Below are positions 42,219 to 51,417 of a stretch of 64,000 nt of DNA, piece after piece (position 1 is the stretch's first letter; the number at the start of each line of letters is the position of its first letter). Both the position numbers and the translations under genes were made by a program. The DNA is from Rugamonas aquatica (GTDB lineage: Bacteria > Pseudomonadota > Gammaproteobacteria > Burkholderiales > Burkholderiaceae_D). The notes under the pieces were generated by a model. It did no database searches, was not told the origin of the DNA, and saw only the letters and a program-made list of their open reading frames with translations. The stretch lies in NCBI RefSeq assembly GCF_009380215.1, contig NZ_WHUG01000005.1:1-64000 (forward strand), given 5' to 3'.

Positions 42219-44036
42219 CTACTTCGCCGCCTTGATAAGCTTGCAGTTGTCAGGACCGAACTCCGACTGAAACTGCAAGACCTGCCCTGCCACTTCCAAC
42301 GCCTTCATGCGCGGCGCCACCAGCGTGTACTGCCCCGCTTTGAGCTTGTCGATCAGCGGCTGGCATAGGCTTTCATCCGCATCCAGGTGTCCGACCGCCT
42401 TCCATTTTCCATCCGCCTGCTCGGCATAGAGCGACGGAGTTGTGTAAGGGCCTGTGTTAAACAGCAGCACCTCCGGCTTGCCGTCACCGTCGACATCGAT
42501 CACCAAGGCGTCGCAAGTACGCCCGGACGTGACCAGACACTGAGCCTGAACCGCATCCGGCATGTTGTACCACTTCTGCGCCAGGAAGCTGGCCGGCAAT
42601 CTGGTGGACGACGGCCACACCTTGACGTTGTCGGTGATAGACAACGGGGCCGCCGGCAGGCCATCATGCCAGCGGTTCGTCTCCTTCAAGGCCTTCGCGG
42701 CCAGGTCGCGTATCAGCGCCGCATCCGGGCCGGTGGCCTGCTGCGACAAACGCGTCAACGCCTCCTGGCCATAGCGCTGCCCATCGAAACGCAAATAATG
42801 GAAATCGAATTGCGCCGCCTTGATGCGGCCTTTCTCCAGTCGCGCCACCTGGTTGCTCACCGACAGCCGCGCAGGATCGGAGACAGGCGTGAACAATGCC
42901 AGCAGCACCGCCAGCACCACGAAGGCCGTCGCCACGTTCACTTTGGCGATGGGGCACAGCCACGTCTCGTAGCGATGCGCAGCCCATGCATAGCCCAGCG
43001 CATAGCAGCTGGCGACCACCAGGCAGGCGGCCGCGATCACGCGGTCCGAGGTCCAGCCATAGTCGTGCACCCGCAAACCCAGGGCATAGACGGCGATGGC
43101 CGTCAGCGGCAGAATCAGCAACGCCGCCACGCGGGCGCTCACGCGCACCACCAGCGCCGCCTTGGCCTGGCCGTTCTGGAAGGCCGCGTTAATCAGCACG
43201 ATCAGCACCGCATCGGCCGCCAGCAGCAGCGAGGTCGCGTGGCGCGTGGCCCACAGCACATCCAGCCCCGTGAACGGCAGCGCGCACAGGAAGCCGCTGA
43301 CGATCAGCGCCGCCACCGGCAATATCCACGACAGCAGCACCAGCAGCAGGCTGCGGATTCCGCGCACGATGGCGGGCCGCACGTCCGTGATGTGCATCGC
43401 GCACGACCAGGCGAAACAGATCACCGGCACCACGAACCAGGACTCTTCCATCATCTGCTTGAGGAAGTCCAGCTTCACCATCGCGAACAGACCGCTGCCC
43501 ATCAACAGCACCAGCCACAACGCGCCGACAAAGAAGGCCGAGAACATCAGCTGCACCGCCAGCTTCCACGCCAGCTCGAAATAGGTGTGATAACTGGCGA
43601 CGCGGCGCTTGTCCGCAGCTCCCGCCATCACCAGCGCATGGGCGATGTACATAAAGACCGCGCCGAAAACCATCATGGGGCCAGGTATCGACGTGAACGC
43701 GCCCTTCGCCAGCTCACCGGCGCCCCGCGCCAGGTCCGATTGGCGACTGACGGCATGCAATGCCATGACCAGCACCACACAGACAGCAGCCAGCATCCAC
43801 TGCGCCACATTCTTCGGCGCCATATGGCCCATGGCCGATATCAGCATCGCCGGCAGCAGCGCACAGGCCATCAGCAGAGGCGTCATCACATACGGCGTCC
43901 CGGCCGGCCACCAGCCTCCCCGGTCGGCCTGGTACAGCCAATACAACAGCGCGCCCTGCACCAGTCCCGTCGCCAGCCGCAGCACCATCACGCGCCGGCT
44001 GACGCCCGCGTCCAGCATCGTTTCATCCTGTTCCAT
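42219..44036 (-). CDS. DUF4153-family multi-helix membrane protein
   Basis: 605 residues from MEQDETMLDAG, with AGAGGTT just upstream. The first 430 residues hold about twelve hydrophobic helices in the pattern of DUF4153 proteins; the last 170 are soluble (LSVSNQVARLEKGRIKAAQFDFHYLRFDGQRYG and a DVDGDGKPEVLLF calcium-loop-like stretch), likely periplasmic. The function of the family is unknown. It stands alone between the MerR gene and dapC, leftward. Confidence 0.85.
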   Translation of the reverse strand: MEQDETMLDAGVSRRVMVLRLATGLVQGALLYWLYQADRGGWWPAGTPYVMTPLLMACALLPAMLISAMGHMAPKNVAQWMLAAVCVVLVMALHAVSRQSDLARGAGELAKGAFTSIPGPMMVFGAVFMYIAHALVMAGAADKRRVASYHTYFELAWKLAVQLMFSAFFVGALWLVLLMGSGLFAMVKLDFLKQMMEESWFVVPVICFAWSCAMHITDVRPAIVRGIRSLLLVLLSWILPVAALIVSGFLCALPFTGLDVLWATRHATSLLLAADAVLIVLINAAFQNGQAKAALVVRVSARVAALLILPLTAIAVYALGLRVHDYGWTSDRVIAAACLVVASCYALGYAWAAHRYETWLCPIAKVNVATAFVVLAVLLALFTPVSDPARLSVSNQVARLEKGRIKAAQFDFHYLRFDGQRYGQEALTRLSQQATGPDAALIRDLAAKALKETNRWHDGLPAAPLSITDNVKVWPSSTRLPASFLAQKWYNMPDAVQAQCLVTSGRTCDALVIDVDGDGKPEVLLFNTGPYTTPSLYAEQADGKWKAVGHLDADESLCQPLIDKLKAGQYTLVAPRMKALEVAGQVLQFQSEFGPDNCKLIKAAK

Positions 44037-44118
44037 GCATAACCTCTTCGTGAACCATGGGCCGAAGTATCTCACACGTTTATTATTTGGCATTGATAGC
44101 AACGCTTCTAATGGTCGT

Positions 44119-44148
44119 ATGACGAGGCCAGTGCGGAGGCGCTATAAT
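44119..44148 (+). promoter_or_regulatory. Candidate sigma-70 promoter of dapC
   Basis: ATGACG (44119-44124) and a perfect TATAAT (44143-44148) are separated by 18 bp, about 50 bp before the dapC start. This is the best promoter match in the divergent gap. Confidence 0.5.
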
Positions 44149-44196
44149 GCTCGTCTACGCTGCTCTTTTATCAACGTTCCGCACCCGGTCCGCCAA

Positions 44197-45411
44197 GTGA
44201 ATCCACATCTCGACAAGCTGCAACCCTATCCGTTCGAAAAACTGCGTCAGCTGTTCGCGCAGGTGACTGCCAGCCCACAGCACAAGGCCATCAGCCTGGG
44301 CATGGGCGAGCCCAAACACCCGACGCCGCAGTTTATCCAGCAGGCGCTGATCGACAATGTGGACGGCCTGGCCAGCTATCCGACCACCATCGGCTCGGAC
44401 GCGCTGCGCGGCGCCATCGCCGGCTGGCTGGAACGCCGCTATGGCATCCCCAAGCTGAACCCCGCCACCCAAGTGCTGCCGGTGAACGGCTCGCGCGAGG
44501 CGCTGTTCGCGCTGGCCCAGACCGTGATCGATCCGGCTGCCAAATCGCTGGTGGTCAGCCCTAACCCGTTCTACCAGATCTATGAAGGCGCAGCCTACCT
44601 GGCCGGCGCCGAACCGTACTTCGTCAACTCCGACCCGGCCCGCAACTTCGGCTGCGACTACGACAGCATCCCGAGCTCGGTCTGGGAGCGCGTATCGCTG
44701 CTGTTCCTGTGCTCCCCCGGCAATCCGACCGGCGCAGTGCTGACACTGACCGACTGGGAAAACCTGTTCGCCCTGTCCGAGCGCTACAACTTCATCATCG
44801 CCGCCGACGAGTGCTACTCCGAGATCTACCACGGCGACAAGGCGCCACTGGGCGCGCTGGAAGCGGCCCACACCCTGGGCCTGTCCACGATCGACAAGCC
44901 TTACGCGCGCCTGGTGGTGTTCAGCAGCCTGTCGAAGCGTTCCAACGTGCCGGGCATGCGCTCGGGCTTCGTGGCCGGCGACGCCGACGTCCTGAAAAAA
45001 TTCCTGTTGTACCGCACCTATCACGGCGGAGCCATGAGCCCTTCCGTGCAAGCTGCTTCCATCGCGGCCTGGAACGACGAAACCCACGTCGAACAGAACC
45101 GCGAAAAATACCGCGCCAAATTCGCCGCCATCACCCCGCTGCTGCAGGAAGTGCTGCAGGTGGAGCTGCCGGACGCCGGCTTCTACCTGTGGGCGGACGT
45201 CAGCCAGACCGGCCTGTCGGACACCGAATTCGCCCAGCGTCTGTACGCCGAATATAATGTCACGGTACTGCCGGGCAGCTACCTGGCGCGCGACGCCCAC
45301 GGCGCCAATCCGGGCCGCAACCGCATCCGCATGGCGCTGGTCGCCGAAACGGAAGAAGGCCTGGAAGCTGCGCAGCGCATCGTCCAATTCTGCAAGTCCC
45401 TTAACAAATAA
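44197..45411 (+). CDS. dapC: Succinyldiaminopimelate transaminase
   Basis: 404 residues from a GTG start (VNPHLDKLQPYPFEKLRQL). PLP sites: Asn176 (CSPGNPTG), Asp204 (ADECYSE) and Schiff-base Lys247 (SSLSKRSNVPGMRSGF). It transfers an amino group from glutamate to N-succinyl-2-amino-6-ketopimelate in the succinylase branch of lysine and diaminopimelate synthesis. It is directly followed by dapD (11 bases), which supports the specific name over a general aminotransferase. A further upstream frame is open but starts in unrelated sequence. Confidence 0.94.
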   Translation: MNPHLDKLQPYPFEKLRQLFAQVTASPQHKAISLGMGEPKHPTPQFIQQALIDNVDGLASYPTTIGSDALRGAIAGWLERRYGIPKLNPATQVLPVNGSREALFALAQTVIDPAAKSLVVSPNPFYQIYEGAAYLAGAEPYFVNSDPARNFGCDYDSIPSSVWERVSLLFLCSPGNPTGAVLTLTDWENLFALSERYNFIIAADECYSEIYHGDKAPLGALEAAHTLGLSTIDKPYARLVVFSSLSKRSNVPGMRSGFVAGDADVLKKFLLYRTYHGGAMSPSVQAASIAAWNDETHVEQNREKYRAKFAAITPLLQEVLQVELPDAGFYLWADVSQTGLSDTEFAQRLYAEYNVTVLPGSYLARDAHGANPGRNRIRMALVAETEEGLEAAQRIVQFCKSLNK

Positions 45412-45422
45412 TTGAGTAAATC

Positions 45423-46250
45423 ATGAGCCAACAACTCCAGCAAATCATCGACCAGGCATGGGAAGACCGCGCCAACATCAACCCGGGTAACGGCACCGCC
45501 GAACTGCGCGACGCGGTTTCGCACGTGATCGCGGGCCTGGACGCCGGCACCATCCGCGTGGCCGAAAAAACCACCGGCGACTGGGTTGTGAACCAGTGGG
45601 TCAAGAAAGCCGTGCTGCTGTCCTTCCGCCTGGAGAACAACGTGCAGATGCCGTCCGACGGCACCATGCAGTTCTACGACAAGGTTCCAACCAAGTTCGC
45701 CAACTACACCGCCGAAGATTTCGCCAAAGGCGGCTTCCGCGTGGTGCCTCCAGCTGTGGCGCGCCGCGGCTCCTTCATCGCCAAGAACGTGGTGCTGATG
45801 CCTTCCTACGTCAACATCGGCGCTTACGTCGATGAAGGCGCGATGGTCGACACCTGGGCCACCGTCGGTTCGTGCGCGCAGATCGGCAAGAACGTCCACC
45901 TGTCCGGCGGCGTCGGCATCGGCGGCGTGCTGGAACCTATGCAAGCCAATCCGACCATCATCGAAGACAACTGCTTCATCGGCGCCCGTTCGGAGATCGT
46001 CGAAGGCGTGATCGTTGAAGAGAACTCGGTGATCTCGATGGGCGTGTACATCGGCCAGTCGACCAAGATCTACGACCGCGCCACCGGCGAAGTGACCTAC
46101 GGCCGCGTGCCGGCAGGTTCGGTGGTCGTATCGGGCAACCTGCCTTCGGAAGACGGCAAGTACTCGCTGTACTGCGCGGTCATCGTCAAGCGCGTGGATG
46201 CAAAAACCCGCGCCAAGACCGGCATCAACGAACTGCTGCGCGGTATCTAA
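45423..46250 (+). CDS. dapD: Tetrahydrodipicolinate N-succinyltransferase
   Basis: 275 residues, the normal DapD length. The left-handed beta-helix hexapeptide repeats are visible ([59 protein letters not shown]). It adds succinyl from succinyl-CoA to tetrahydrodipicolinate, just before DapC in the pathway. It forms an operon with dapC and ends 15 bases before a strong intrinsic terminator. Confidence 0.97.
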   Translation: MSQQLQQIIDQAWEDRANINPGNGTAELRDAVSHVIAGLDAGTIRVAEKTTGDWVVNQWVKKAVLLSFRLENNVQMPSDGTMQFYDKVPTKFANYTAEDFAKGGFRVVPPAVARRGSFIAKNVVLMPSYVNIGAYVDEGAMVDTWATVGSCAQIGKNVHLSGGVGIGGVLEPMQANPTIIEDNCFIGARSEIVEGVIVEENSVISMGVYIGQSTKIYDRATGEVTYGRVPAGSVVVSGNLPSEDGKYSLYCAVIVKRVDAKTRAKTGINELLRGI

Positions 46251-46265
46251 GCAGGCAACAAGAAC

Positions 46266-46295
46266 CGGGGACTCTTTGCAGTCCCCGTTTTTTTT
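46266..46295 (+). terminator. Intrinsic terminator of dapC-dapD
   Basis: Perfect 8-bp stem CGGGGACT/AGTCCCCG with a 6-base loop, followed by eight T. It ends 18 bases before the pilU start, so pilU probably has its own promoter or depends on readthrough. Confidence 0.93.
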
Positions 46296-46313
46296 GATAC
46301 TGAGGAGAGAGCC

Positions 46314-47456
46314 ATGGCCATGGAGCGACTGTTCCAGCTGATGAAGGAAAAGAACGCGTCGGACATGTTCTTTGCGGTGAATTCGCCGGTGCACATCAAG
46401 ATCAACGGCAACCTGATCCCCATCAATCAGCAAAAGCTAGAGCCGGACAATATCCACTCGCTGCTGTCGGAGATCGCCTCTCCCGCGCAGATGGAAGAAC
46501 TGGCCGCGACCAATGAGCTGAACATGGGCGTGTCGGTGCCGAACATGGGCCGCTTCCGCCTCTCCGCATTCAAGCAGCGCGGCACCATCTCCGCCGTGTT
46601 CCGCTTCGTGCCCGCCACCATCCCGCTGCTGGCCGACCTGCAGCTGCCGCCTGTGCTGGCGGACCTCATCATGGAAAAACGCGGCCTGCTGCTGCTGGTC
46701 GGTTCGACCGGCTCCGGCAAGTCCACCACCATCGCCTCGATGCTGGACCACCGCAACGAACTGCGCTCCGGCCATATCCTGACGCTGGAAGACCCGATCG
46801 AGTATCTGTTCAAGAACAAGAAGTCCATCGTCAACCAGCGCGAAATCGGCAGCGACGCCAAGGACTTCTACACGGCGCTGCGCAACTCCATGCGCCAGGC
46901 GCCGGACTGCATCCTGATCGGCGAGATCCGCGACAAGGAAACCATGGCCGCCGCGCTGGCCTACGCGCAGTCGGGCCACCTGGTGCTGGCGACCCTGCAC
47001 GCCAACAACAGCTATAACGCGCTAAACCGTATTATCAGTTTCTACCCTATCGAAAACCGCGCGGCGCTGCTGCAGGATCTGTCGTCGACGGTGAAGGCCA
47101 TCGTCTCGCAGCGGCTGGTCCGCTCGATCAATGGCGGCACGCGCACGGCGGCGGTGGAGGTGATGGTCAACACCCGCTACATCTCGGACCTGATCGAAAA
47201 AGGCGAAATCGGCCAGATCAAGGAAGCGATGGAGAAGAGCATGTCGCCCGGCTCGCAATCGTTCGAACTGGCCCTGCTCAAACTGGTGCAGGATGGTTTA
47301 ATCAGCCAGGACGAAGCGCTGGCCAACGCCGATTCCGCCACCAACCTGCTGTGGCTACTGAATAATGGCCCGGACAGCAAGAGCGCCCAGGCCGAGCCGG
47401 ACGCCAAAACTGCGCCGGACGAGGCCTCGTTCACCGAGTTCACGCTCAATACCTGA
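46314..47456 (+). CDS. pilU: Type IV pilus retraction ATPase PilU
   Basis: 380 residues. Walker A GSTGSGKST, the LTLEDPIEYLF Asp box, Walker B (CILIGEIRDKETM) and the His box (GHLVLATLHANN) are all intact. Length, the opening MERLFQLMKEKNASDMFF and the extended C-terminus point to PilU rather than PilT; no PilT gene is beside it. It works with PilT in pilus retraction at the inner membrane. AGGAGAG precedes the ATG; an ATG two codons later is also possible. Confidence 0.93.
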   Translation: MAMERLFQLMKEKNASDMFFAVNSPVHIKINGNLIPINQQKLEPDNIHSLLSEIASPAQMEELAATNELNMGVSVPNMGRFRLSAFKQRGTISAVFRFVPATIPLLADLQLPPVLADLIMEKRGLLLLVGSTGSGKSTTIASMLDHRNELRSGHILTLEDPIEYLFKNKKSIVNQREIGSDAKDFYTALRNSMRQAPDCILIGEIRDKETMAAALAYAQSGHLVLATLHANNSYNALNRIISFYPIENRAALLQDLSSTVKAIVSQRLVRSINGGTRTAAVEVMVNTRYISDLIEKGEIGQIKEAMEKSMSPGSQSFELALLKLVQDGLISQDEALANADSATNLLWLLNNGPDSKSAQAEPDAKTAPDEASFTEFTLNT

Positions 47457-47462
47457 AGCGCC

Positions 47463-47978
47463 CTACTTCACCTCGCGCGCCAGCTTCAGCATCTGGTAGC
47501 TGATCGCCAGGCCGCGCCGCCTGGCTTCCGTTTGATTGATGCGGAACGCCAGGCCATTCGGCTCGATCACCAGGCCGATGATGGCGCCGCTGCGGAACGA
47601 CTCCGCGCTGTCGCCCACCACCAGTACCGGATCGTCCGCCAATATCTCCTGCCAGCGCCGCAGATCGCCGCGCACGCCCGCACCAAGGACCAGCAGCTGG
47701 CATTGCGGCACGCGCTGCGGCTCGCTCAGTTGCAGCGTATGCACCGGGATGCCGCCCGGCGTGGACTGCATCAGCGCGCGCAGCGCGTCCTGCAAGGGCG
47801 CGTCGCCCGCCACGCAATAGGTGAACTCGCGCTGCGGCGGTGGCGGCCATTGGGTCAGCTGCGCGAAGCGGTAGATGAACGCCGCCTTCAGTTGCAACTG
47901 GTCCTGCCCCGCGCGCGCAGGCGACGCCAGCGCCGCCAGCATCGGCAGCAACAGCCATGCTTTGCGCCAGGCCGTCAT
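47463..47978 (-). CDS. YfiR-family periplasmic protein
   Basis: 171 residues with a signal peptide (MTAWRKAWLLLPMLAALASPARA). LKAAFIYRFAQLTQWP at the start of the mature part and INQTEARRRGLAISYQMLKLAREV at the end are the YfiR (DUF4154) signatures. In Pseudomonas, YfiR is the periplasmic inhibitor of the diguanylate cyclase YfiN. Here its ATG overlaps the stop of a TonB receptor gene (ATGA, 47975-47978), and a YfiN-like cyclase is first in the operon, so control of that cyclase is inferred. Confidence 0.92.
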   Translation of the reverse strand: MTAWRKAWLLLPMLAALASPARAGQDQLQLKAAFIYRFAQLTQWPPPPQREFTYCVAGDAPLQDALRALMQSTPGGIPVHTLQLSEPQRVPQCQLLVLGAGVRGDLRRWQEILADDPVLVVGDSAESFRSGAIIGLVIEPNGLAFRINQTEARRRGLAISYQMLKLAREVK

Positions 47979-49936
47979 GGGCCGAACTGCCTGCTCAGCG
48001 ACAACCTCAACACGCGCCCCTCCTGCCGCAGTGGCGGTCCCACGCCATCCGGCTGGTCGTAGTAACGCGCATTGCCGACGTTGTACAGCGACAGGGCGAT
48101 GTTGACGTCCGCGCCCCGGCGCCACAGCAGCGTGCTGTTAAGCAGGGTATAACCAGGCAGGGTTGTCGTCGCTGTCACGCGCCGGCTTTCGCTCAGCACC
48201 TGCCAGGACAGCCGCAGCTGGTCGCCTTGCAGCGGTTGGCTGTACAGCATTTTGAGCAGCGCACGCGGCGAATTATTCAAGCGCTTCCCCAGCGCGTCGG
48301 TGGTGCGTTGCAGCGACAAGGCGGCCTGCCACTGCTGGCCTCCGGTCCAGCGCCGCTCAAGGCCGAACTCCGCGCCCAGGCTGCGTATCAGGCCGGTGTT
48401 CTCAAACACGCCGCTCTCCTGGCCTACGCTGATCAGGTCACGCAGCCGCGATGCATACACCGACGCCCGGTACTGCACATTGCGGCTTAACGCATGGTCC
48501 CACGCCAGCTCCAGCGTGCGCACCCGTTCCGGCGTCGGCAACGGCGCTTCCCACGGCGCGTTGACCTGGTATTCGAACAGGTTCGCCTCGCGGTAGGCGC
48601 TGCCGTACATCAGCTTGAGCGACGCATCGGGCACGCCGCTCCAGATCCAGGCGAAGCGTGGATTGGTGTTGATGCCGCCGACCACCGTGCTGTCCCGGCG
48701 CAGGCCGAGCGTCACGCGATGGGTGTCGCTGAGGCGCCAGGAGTCCTGCACGAACAACCCTCGCCGCCGGTTGTCGCCATAAAACTCGGCGTCGGCCTCC
48801 TCGCCGACCGGGCCGGCGATGATCTGCTGCGTGCGGTCGTACTGGTACTCGAAACCGGCCATCAATTCGTGATCGCGCCAGCGCTGGGTGCTGACGCGCA
48901 GGTCGACGTTGTACCAGCGGCCCAGCGAGCGCTTGTCGAATTCGAACGGCGTCAGATCCCGGTGTATAAACGGGAAGGCCTGCAGGTAGTCGCTGCGCTT
49001 GGACGACACCGCGCCGTACAGGCTCCAGTCGTTCCCCAGGTCGCGCTGGTACTCCGCCGACAGGAAGCGGTTGTTGAAGACATTCCGGTTCTGCACGATA
49101 GGCACCGGCGCTTCCGGCGGCAGGAAGCCTGGCGCTCCCTGCTCGCGGTGGCTCAGGCCCGCGCGCAGCGTCAAGCCGCCGTAGCGGCCCATGCCCAGCA
49201 GGCGCTGGCCACGATCCCAGTTGTGCTCCGTGAAGGGCGCGTCGAAGCCCGGCGGCAGCGGATACTGGGCGTCGATGTCGCTCTGCTTGAAGGCGCTCAG
49301 CGCCAGCCAGCCCTCGCCGCCCTGCTCCCAGCGATGGCCGACGCTGGCGCGCACTTCGCGCAGACGGTTGGAGTCCACGCTGGCCCGCATTTGCACGCCA
49401 TGCAGCTTGTCGGTGCCCTTAGTGATGATGTTCACCACGCCGAAGAAGGCGTTGTTCCCGTACAGCGCGGAGCCCGGGCCCGGCGCATACTCGACCCGGT
49501 CGATCAGGTCGACGTCGACAAAGAACTCGGAACCCAGCAGGCCGGCATCGTAGATGTTCTCGTTGATGCGCATGCCGTCGATCAGGAACAGCAGGCGCGA
49601 ATTGTAGTCGCCGGGCCGCCCCAGGCCGCGCGCGCCGACGTAGACGAAGTTGCCGTCGCCGGTCACGTACAGGCCCGGCATGCTGCGCAGGACGTCCGCC
49701 ATATTGCGCATGCCGTGGCGGGCGATGTCGGCGTCCGTCACGACGTAGGTGACGGACGGCGCCTGCGATGCGCTCTGCGCAAAGCGCGACGAGGTCGATT
49801 CCTCGACGTCGCGCGTCACATCGGTCGGGGTTTGCCGCAGCAGTTCTTCGAGGCTGGCCGGGGCCTGCTGTTGTGCCAGCGCCACGGGCGCGCAGCACGC
49901 AGCCGCCAGCAGCAGGCCAGGCTTAAGCGCCCGCAT
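47975..49936 (-). CDS. TonB-dependent receptor of a YfiR/diguanylate cyclase operon
   Basis: 653 residues from MRALKPGLLLAAACCAPVALA, a signal peptide. Plug domain at about 45-170 (TYVVTDADIARHGMRNMADVLRSMPGLYV; DRVEYAPGPGSALYGNNAFFGVVNIIT), then a beta barrel ending VLRLSLSRQFGP. There is no N-terminal signalling (STN) domain, so it does not act through an anti-sigma factor. It overlaps the cyclase gene by 14 bases and the yfiR gene by four, so the three products are probably made in fixed ratio. The ligand is unknown. It takes the place held by the outer-membrane lipoprotein YfiB in the Pseudomonas system. Confidence 0.92.
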   Translation of the reverse strand: MRALKPGLLLAAACCAPVALAQQQAPASLEELLRQTPTDVTRDVEESTSSRFAQSASQAPSVTYVVTDADIARHGMRNMADVLRSMPGLYVTGDGNFVYVGARGLGRPGDYNSRLLFLIDGMRINENIYDAGLLGSEFFVDVDLIDRVEYAPGPGSALYGNNAFFGVVNIITKGTDKLHGVQMRASVDSNRLREVRASVGHRWEQGGEGWLALSAFKQSDIDAQYPLPPGFDAPFTEHNWDRGQRLLGMGRYGGLTLRAGLSHREQGAPGFLPPEAPVPIVQNRNVFNNRFLSAEYQRDLGNDWSLYGAVSSKRSDYLQAFPFIHRDLTPFEFDKRSLGRWYNVDLRVSTQRWRDHELMAGFEYQYDRTQQIIAGPVGEEADAEFYGDNRRRGLFVQDSWRLSDTHRVTLGLRRDSTVVGGINTNPRFAWIWSGVPDASLKLMYGSAYREANLFEYQVNAPWEAPLPTPERVRTLELAWDHALSRNVQYRASVYASRLRDLISVGQESGVFENTGLIRSLGAEFGLERRWTGGQQWQAALSLQRTTDALGKRLNNSPRALLKMLYSQPLQGDQLRLSWQVLSESRRVTATTTLPGYTLLNSTLLWRRGADVNIALSLYNVGNARYYDQPDGVGPPLRQEGRVLRLSLSRQFGP

Positions 49937-51221
49937 GCCGCGCCCTCCTGTAGGTGTTCTTGCCGGCCCGCTTGGCTTCATACATGGCCTGGTCCGAGGC
50001 ATTGAGCAAGGCCGAGGCGTCGCTGGCGTCGACGGGCGCGAACGCCAGTCCGACGGTGGCGCCGATCGGCATCACCACGCCGTTGATCGTCAGCGTCACG
50101 CGCACCGCGTCGATCAGGCGCTGCGCCAGATGTTCGGCCGCCTCCTGGTCCGGCAGCGCCGGCAGGATCAGTGCGAATTCGTCGCCGCCCAGACGGCACA
50201 ACACATCGCGCGAACGCACCACGCTGGCCATGCGGCGCGATACCTCGCACAACACGGCGTCGCCGGCTTCGTGGCCATGCTTGTCGTTGACTGTCTTGAA
50301 GTTATCCAGGTCGATGAACATCAGCGCCATCAACTCGTCGTTCTCCGTGCTGAACGCAAGATAGCGCTGCAACTCGCCCTGGAAGAACAGGCGGTTGGGC
50401 AGGCCGGTCAGGCTGTCCCTGTGCGCCAGTTGCTGGAACTGCTGGCCGGCCTCCTGCTCCTGCTCCAGTTGCTGGTGCAGGTCGGCCTGCCACACTTCGA
50501 TCCGTTTCAGCATATCGTTGAAGCGTTCGGTCAGACGCCCCACTTCGTCGCGCCGGTAGACCGTGGCGCGCTTGCCGTAATCGCGTTCGCGGGCGATATG
50601 CTCGGCCAGATTGGACAGCTCCACCAGCGGCGCCAGTGCGCGGCGCTGCACCAGCAGCAGTCCGCGCCAGGCGATCAGGATCGCCATCGCGATCAGCGCA
50701 GCCGCGGCAGCACTGAGCGTCAACACCGCCATTCGCAAGCCGGCCAGGCTTTCGCGCAATACCAGCACGCCAACCACTTCATCCTTCAGACGGATCGGCG
50801 CCCATACTTCCAGCTCCTGCATCGTCACCGATGTCGCATCGGCCAGCAGTGCGGCGGCGACCGGCGGCACGATGCGCGGCGGCGGCGCATCCTCGCCGGC
50901 CTGCCACTGCGCGAACACGGCGCCGGCCGGGGTCTGCACCTGCACCAGCAGCAGATCGCTGCGGCGGGAAAACGCTTCAAGCTCGATCTGCGCAGCGGGA
51001 CGGTCGGCAAACACCATCATCGGCGAGACGCTGTTGGCCAGCAGCCTGGCGCTGAGCTGCGCCGCATGCACCTGGCGGCCGCGCGCGACGTACCACGTGG
51101 CCGTCGCCAGCAGGGCGAAGGTCAGCAGCATGGTCACGCTGAGCAGCTGCAGGTTCATGCGGGTCAGACGCCTGACCAGCGAATCGGCGGGAGGAGATAA
51201 AGAGGCTTCGGACTCGGTCAT
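49923..51221 (-). CDS. Membrane diguanylate cyclase, YfiN-like (CHASE8-like, HAMP, GGDEF)
   Basis: 432 residues from ATG 51221; an ATG at 51239 is equally possible and neither has a clear ribosome-binding site. Helix 1 at about 24-46, a periplasmic CHASE8-like domain to about 160, helix 2 at about 163-190, HAMP to about 245, then GGDEF at about 268-425. The active site GGDEF is at 345-349 with the RxxD inhibitory site at Arg336-Asp339, so it should make cyclic di-GMP. It is the first gene of the cyclase/TonB receptor/YfiR operon. Confidence 0.93.
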   Translation of the reverse strand: MTESEASLSPPADSLVRRLTRMNLQLLSVTMLLTFALLATATWYVARGRQVHAAQLSARLLANSVSPMMVFADRPAAQIELEAFSRRSDLLLVQVQTPAGAVFAQWQAGEDAPPPRIVPPVAAALLADATSVTMQELEVWAPIRLKDEVVGVLVLRESLAGLRMAVLTLSAAAAALIAMAILIAWRGLLLVQRRALAPLVELSNLAEHIARERDYGKRATVYRRDEVGRLTERFNDMLKRIEVWQADLHQQLEQEQEAGQQFQQLAHRDSLTGLPNRLFFQGELQRYLAFSTENDELMALMFIDLDNFKTVNDKHGHEAGDAVLCEVSRRMASVVRSRDVLCRLGGDEFALILPALPDQEAAEHLAQRLIDAVRVTLTINGVVMPIGATVGLAFAPVDASDASALLNASDQAMYEAKRAGKNTYRRARHAGA

Positions 51222-51377
51222 GGATACAGTCGGCAGCATGGGCGGCAAAGGGCGCGGCGGCGCCGCAAAACCCCAGCAATGGTATTTCCACAAAGAATGT
51301 TCTTAGTGGAATTGTAAGCGCAAAGGCGGGGAAAGTGGGGCGAAAGCTGGGGCGTCGTGGCGGCGCTGCCACCATGG

Positions 51378-51400
51378 GGCGCGGGCAGGCCGCCCGCGCC
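51378..51400. terminator. GC hairpin downstream of the PEP-CTERM gene
   Basis: GGCGCGGGC and GCCCGCGCC form a perfect 9-bp stem with a 5-base loop, 18 bases past the stop of the leftward PEP-CTERM gene. No T-run follows on that strand. It probably stops or protects the transcript. The rest of 51222-51417 shows nothing else. Confidence 0.5.
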
Positions 51401-51417
51401 GGTGCAACGGGGCGAAA

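Noticed and set aside
46266..46295. Possible attenuator or small RNA between dapD and pilU
   Set aside because: An ordinary intrinsic terminator with stem, loop and T8 explains it fully.
48494..51200. Two long rightward frames (503 and 483 residues) opposite the TonB receptor and cyclase
   Set aside because: Shadow frames rich in Arg, His, Gln and Val; the leftward genes are clear.
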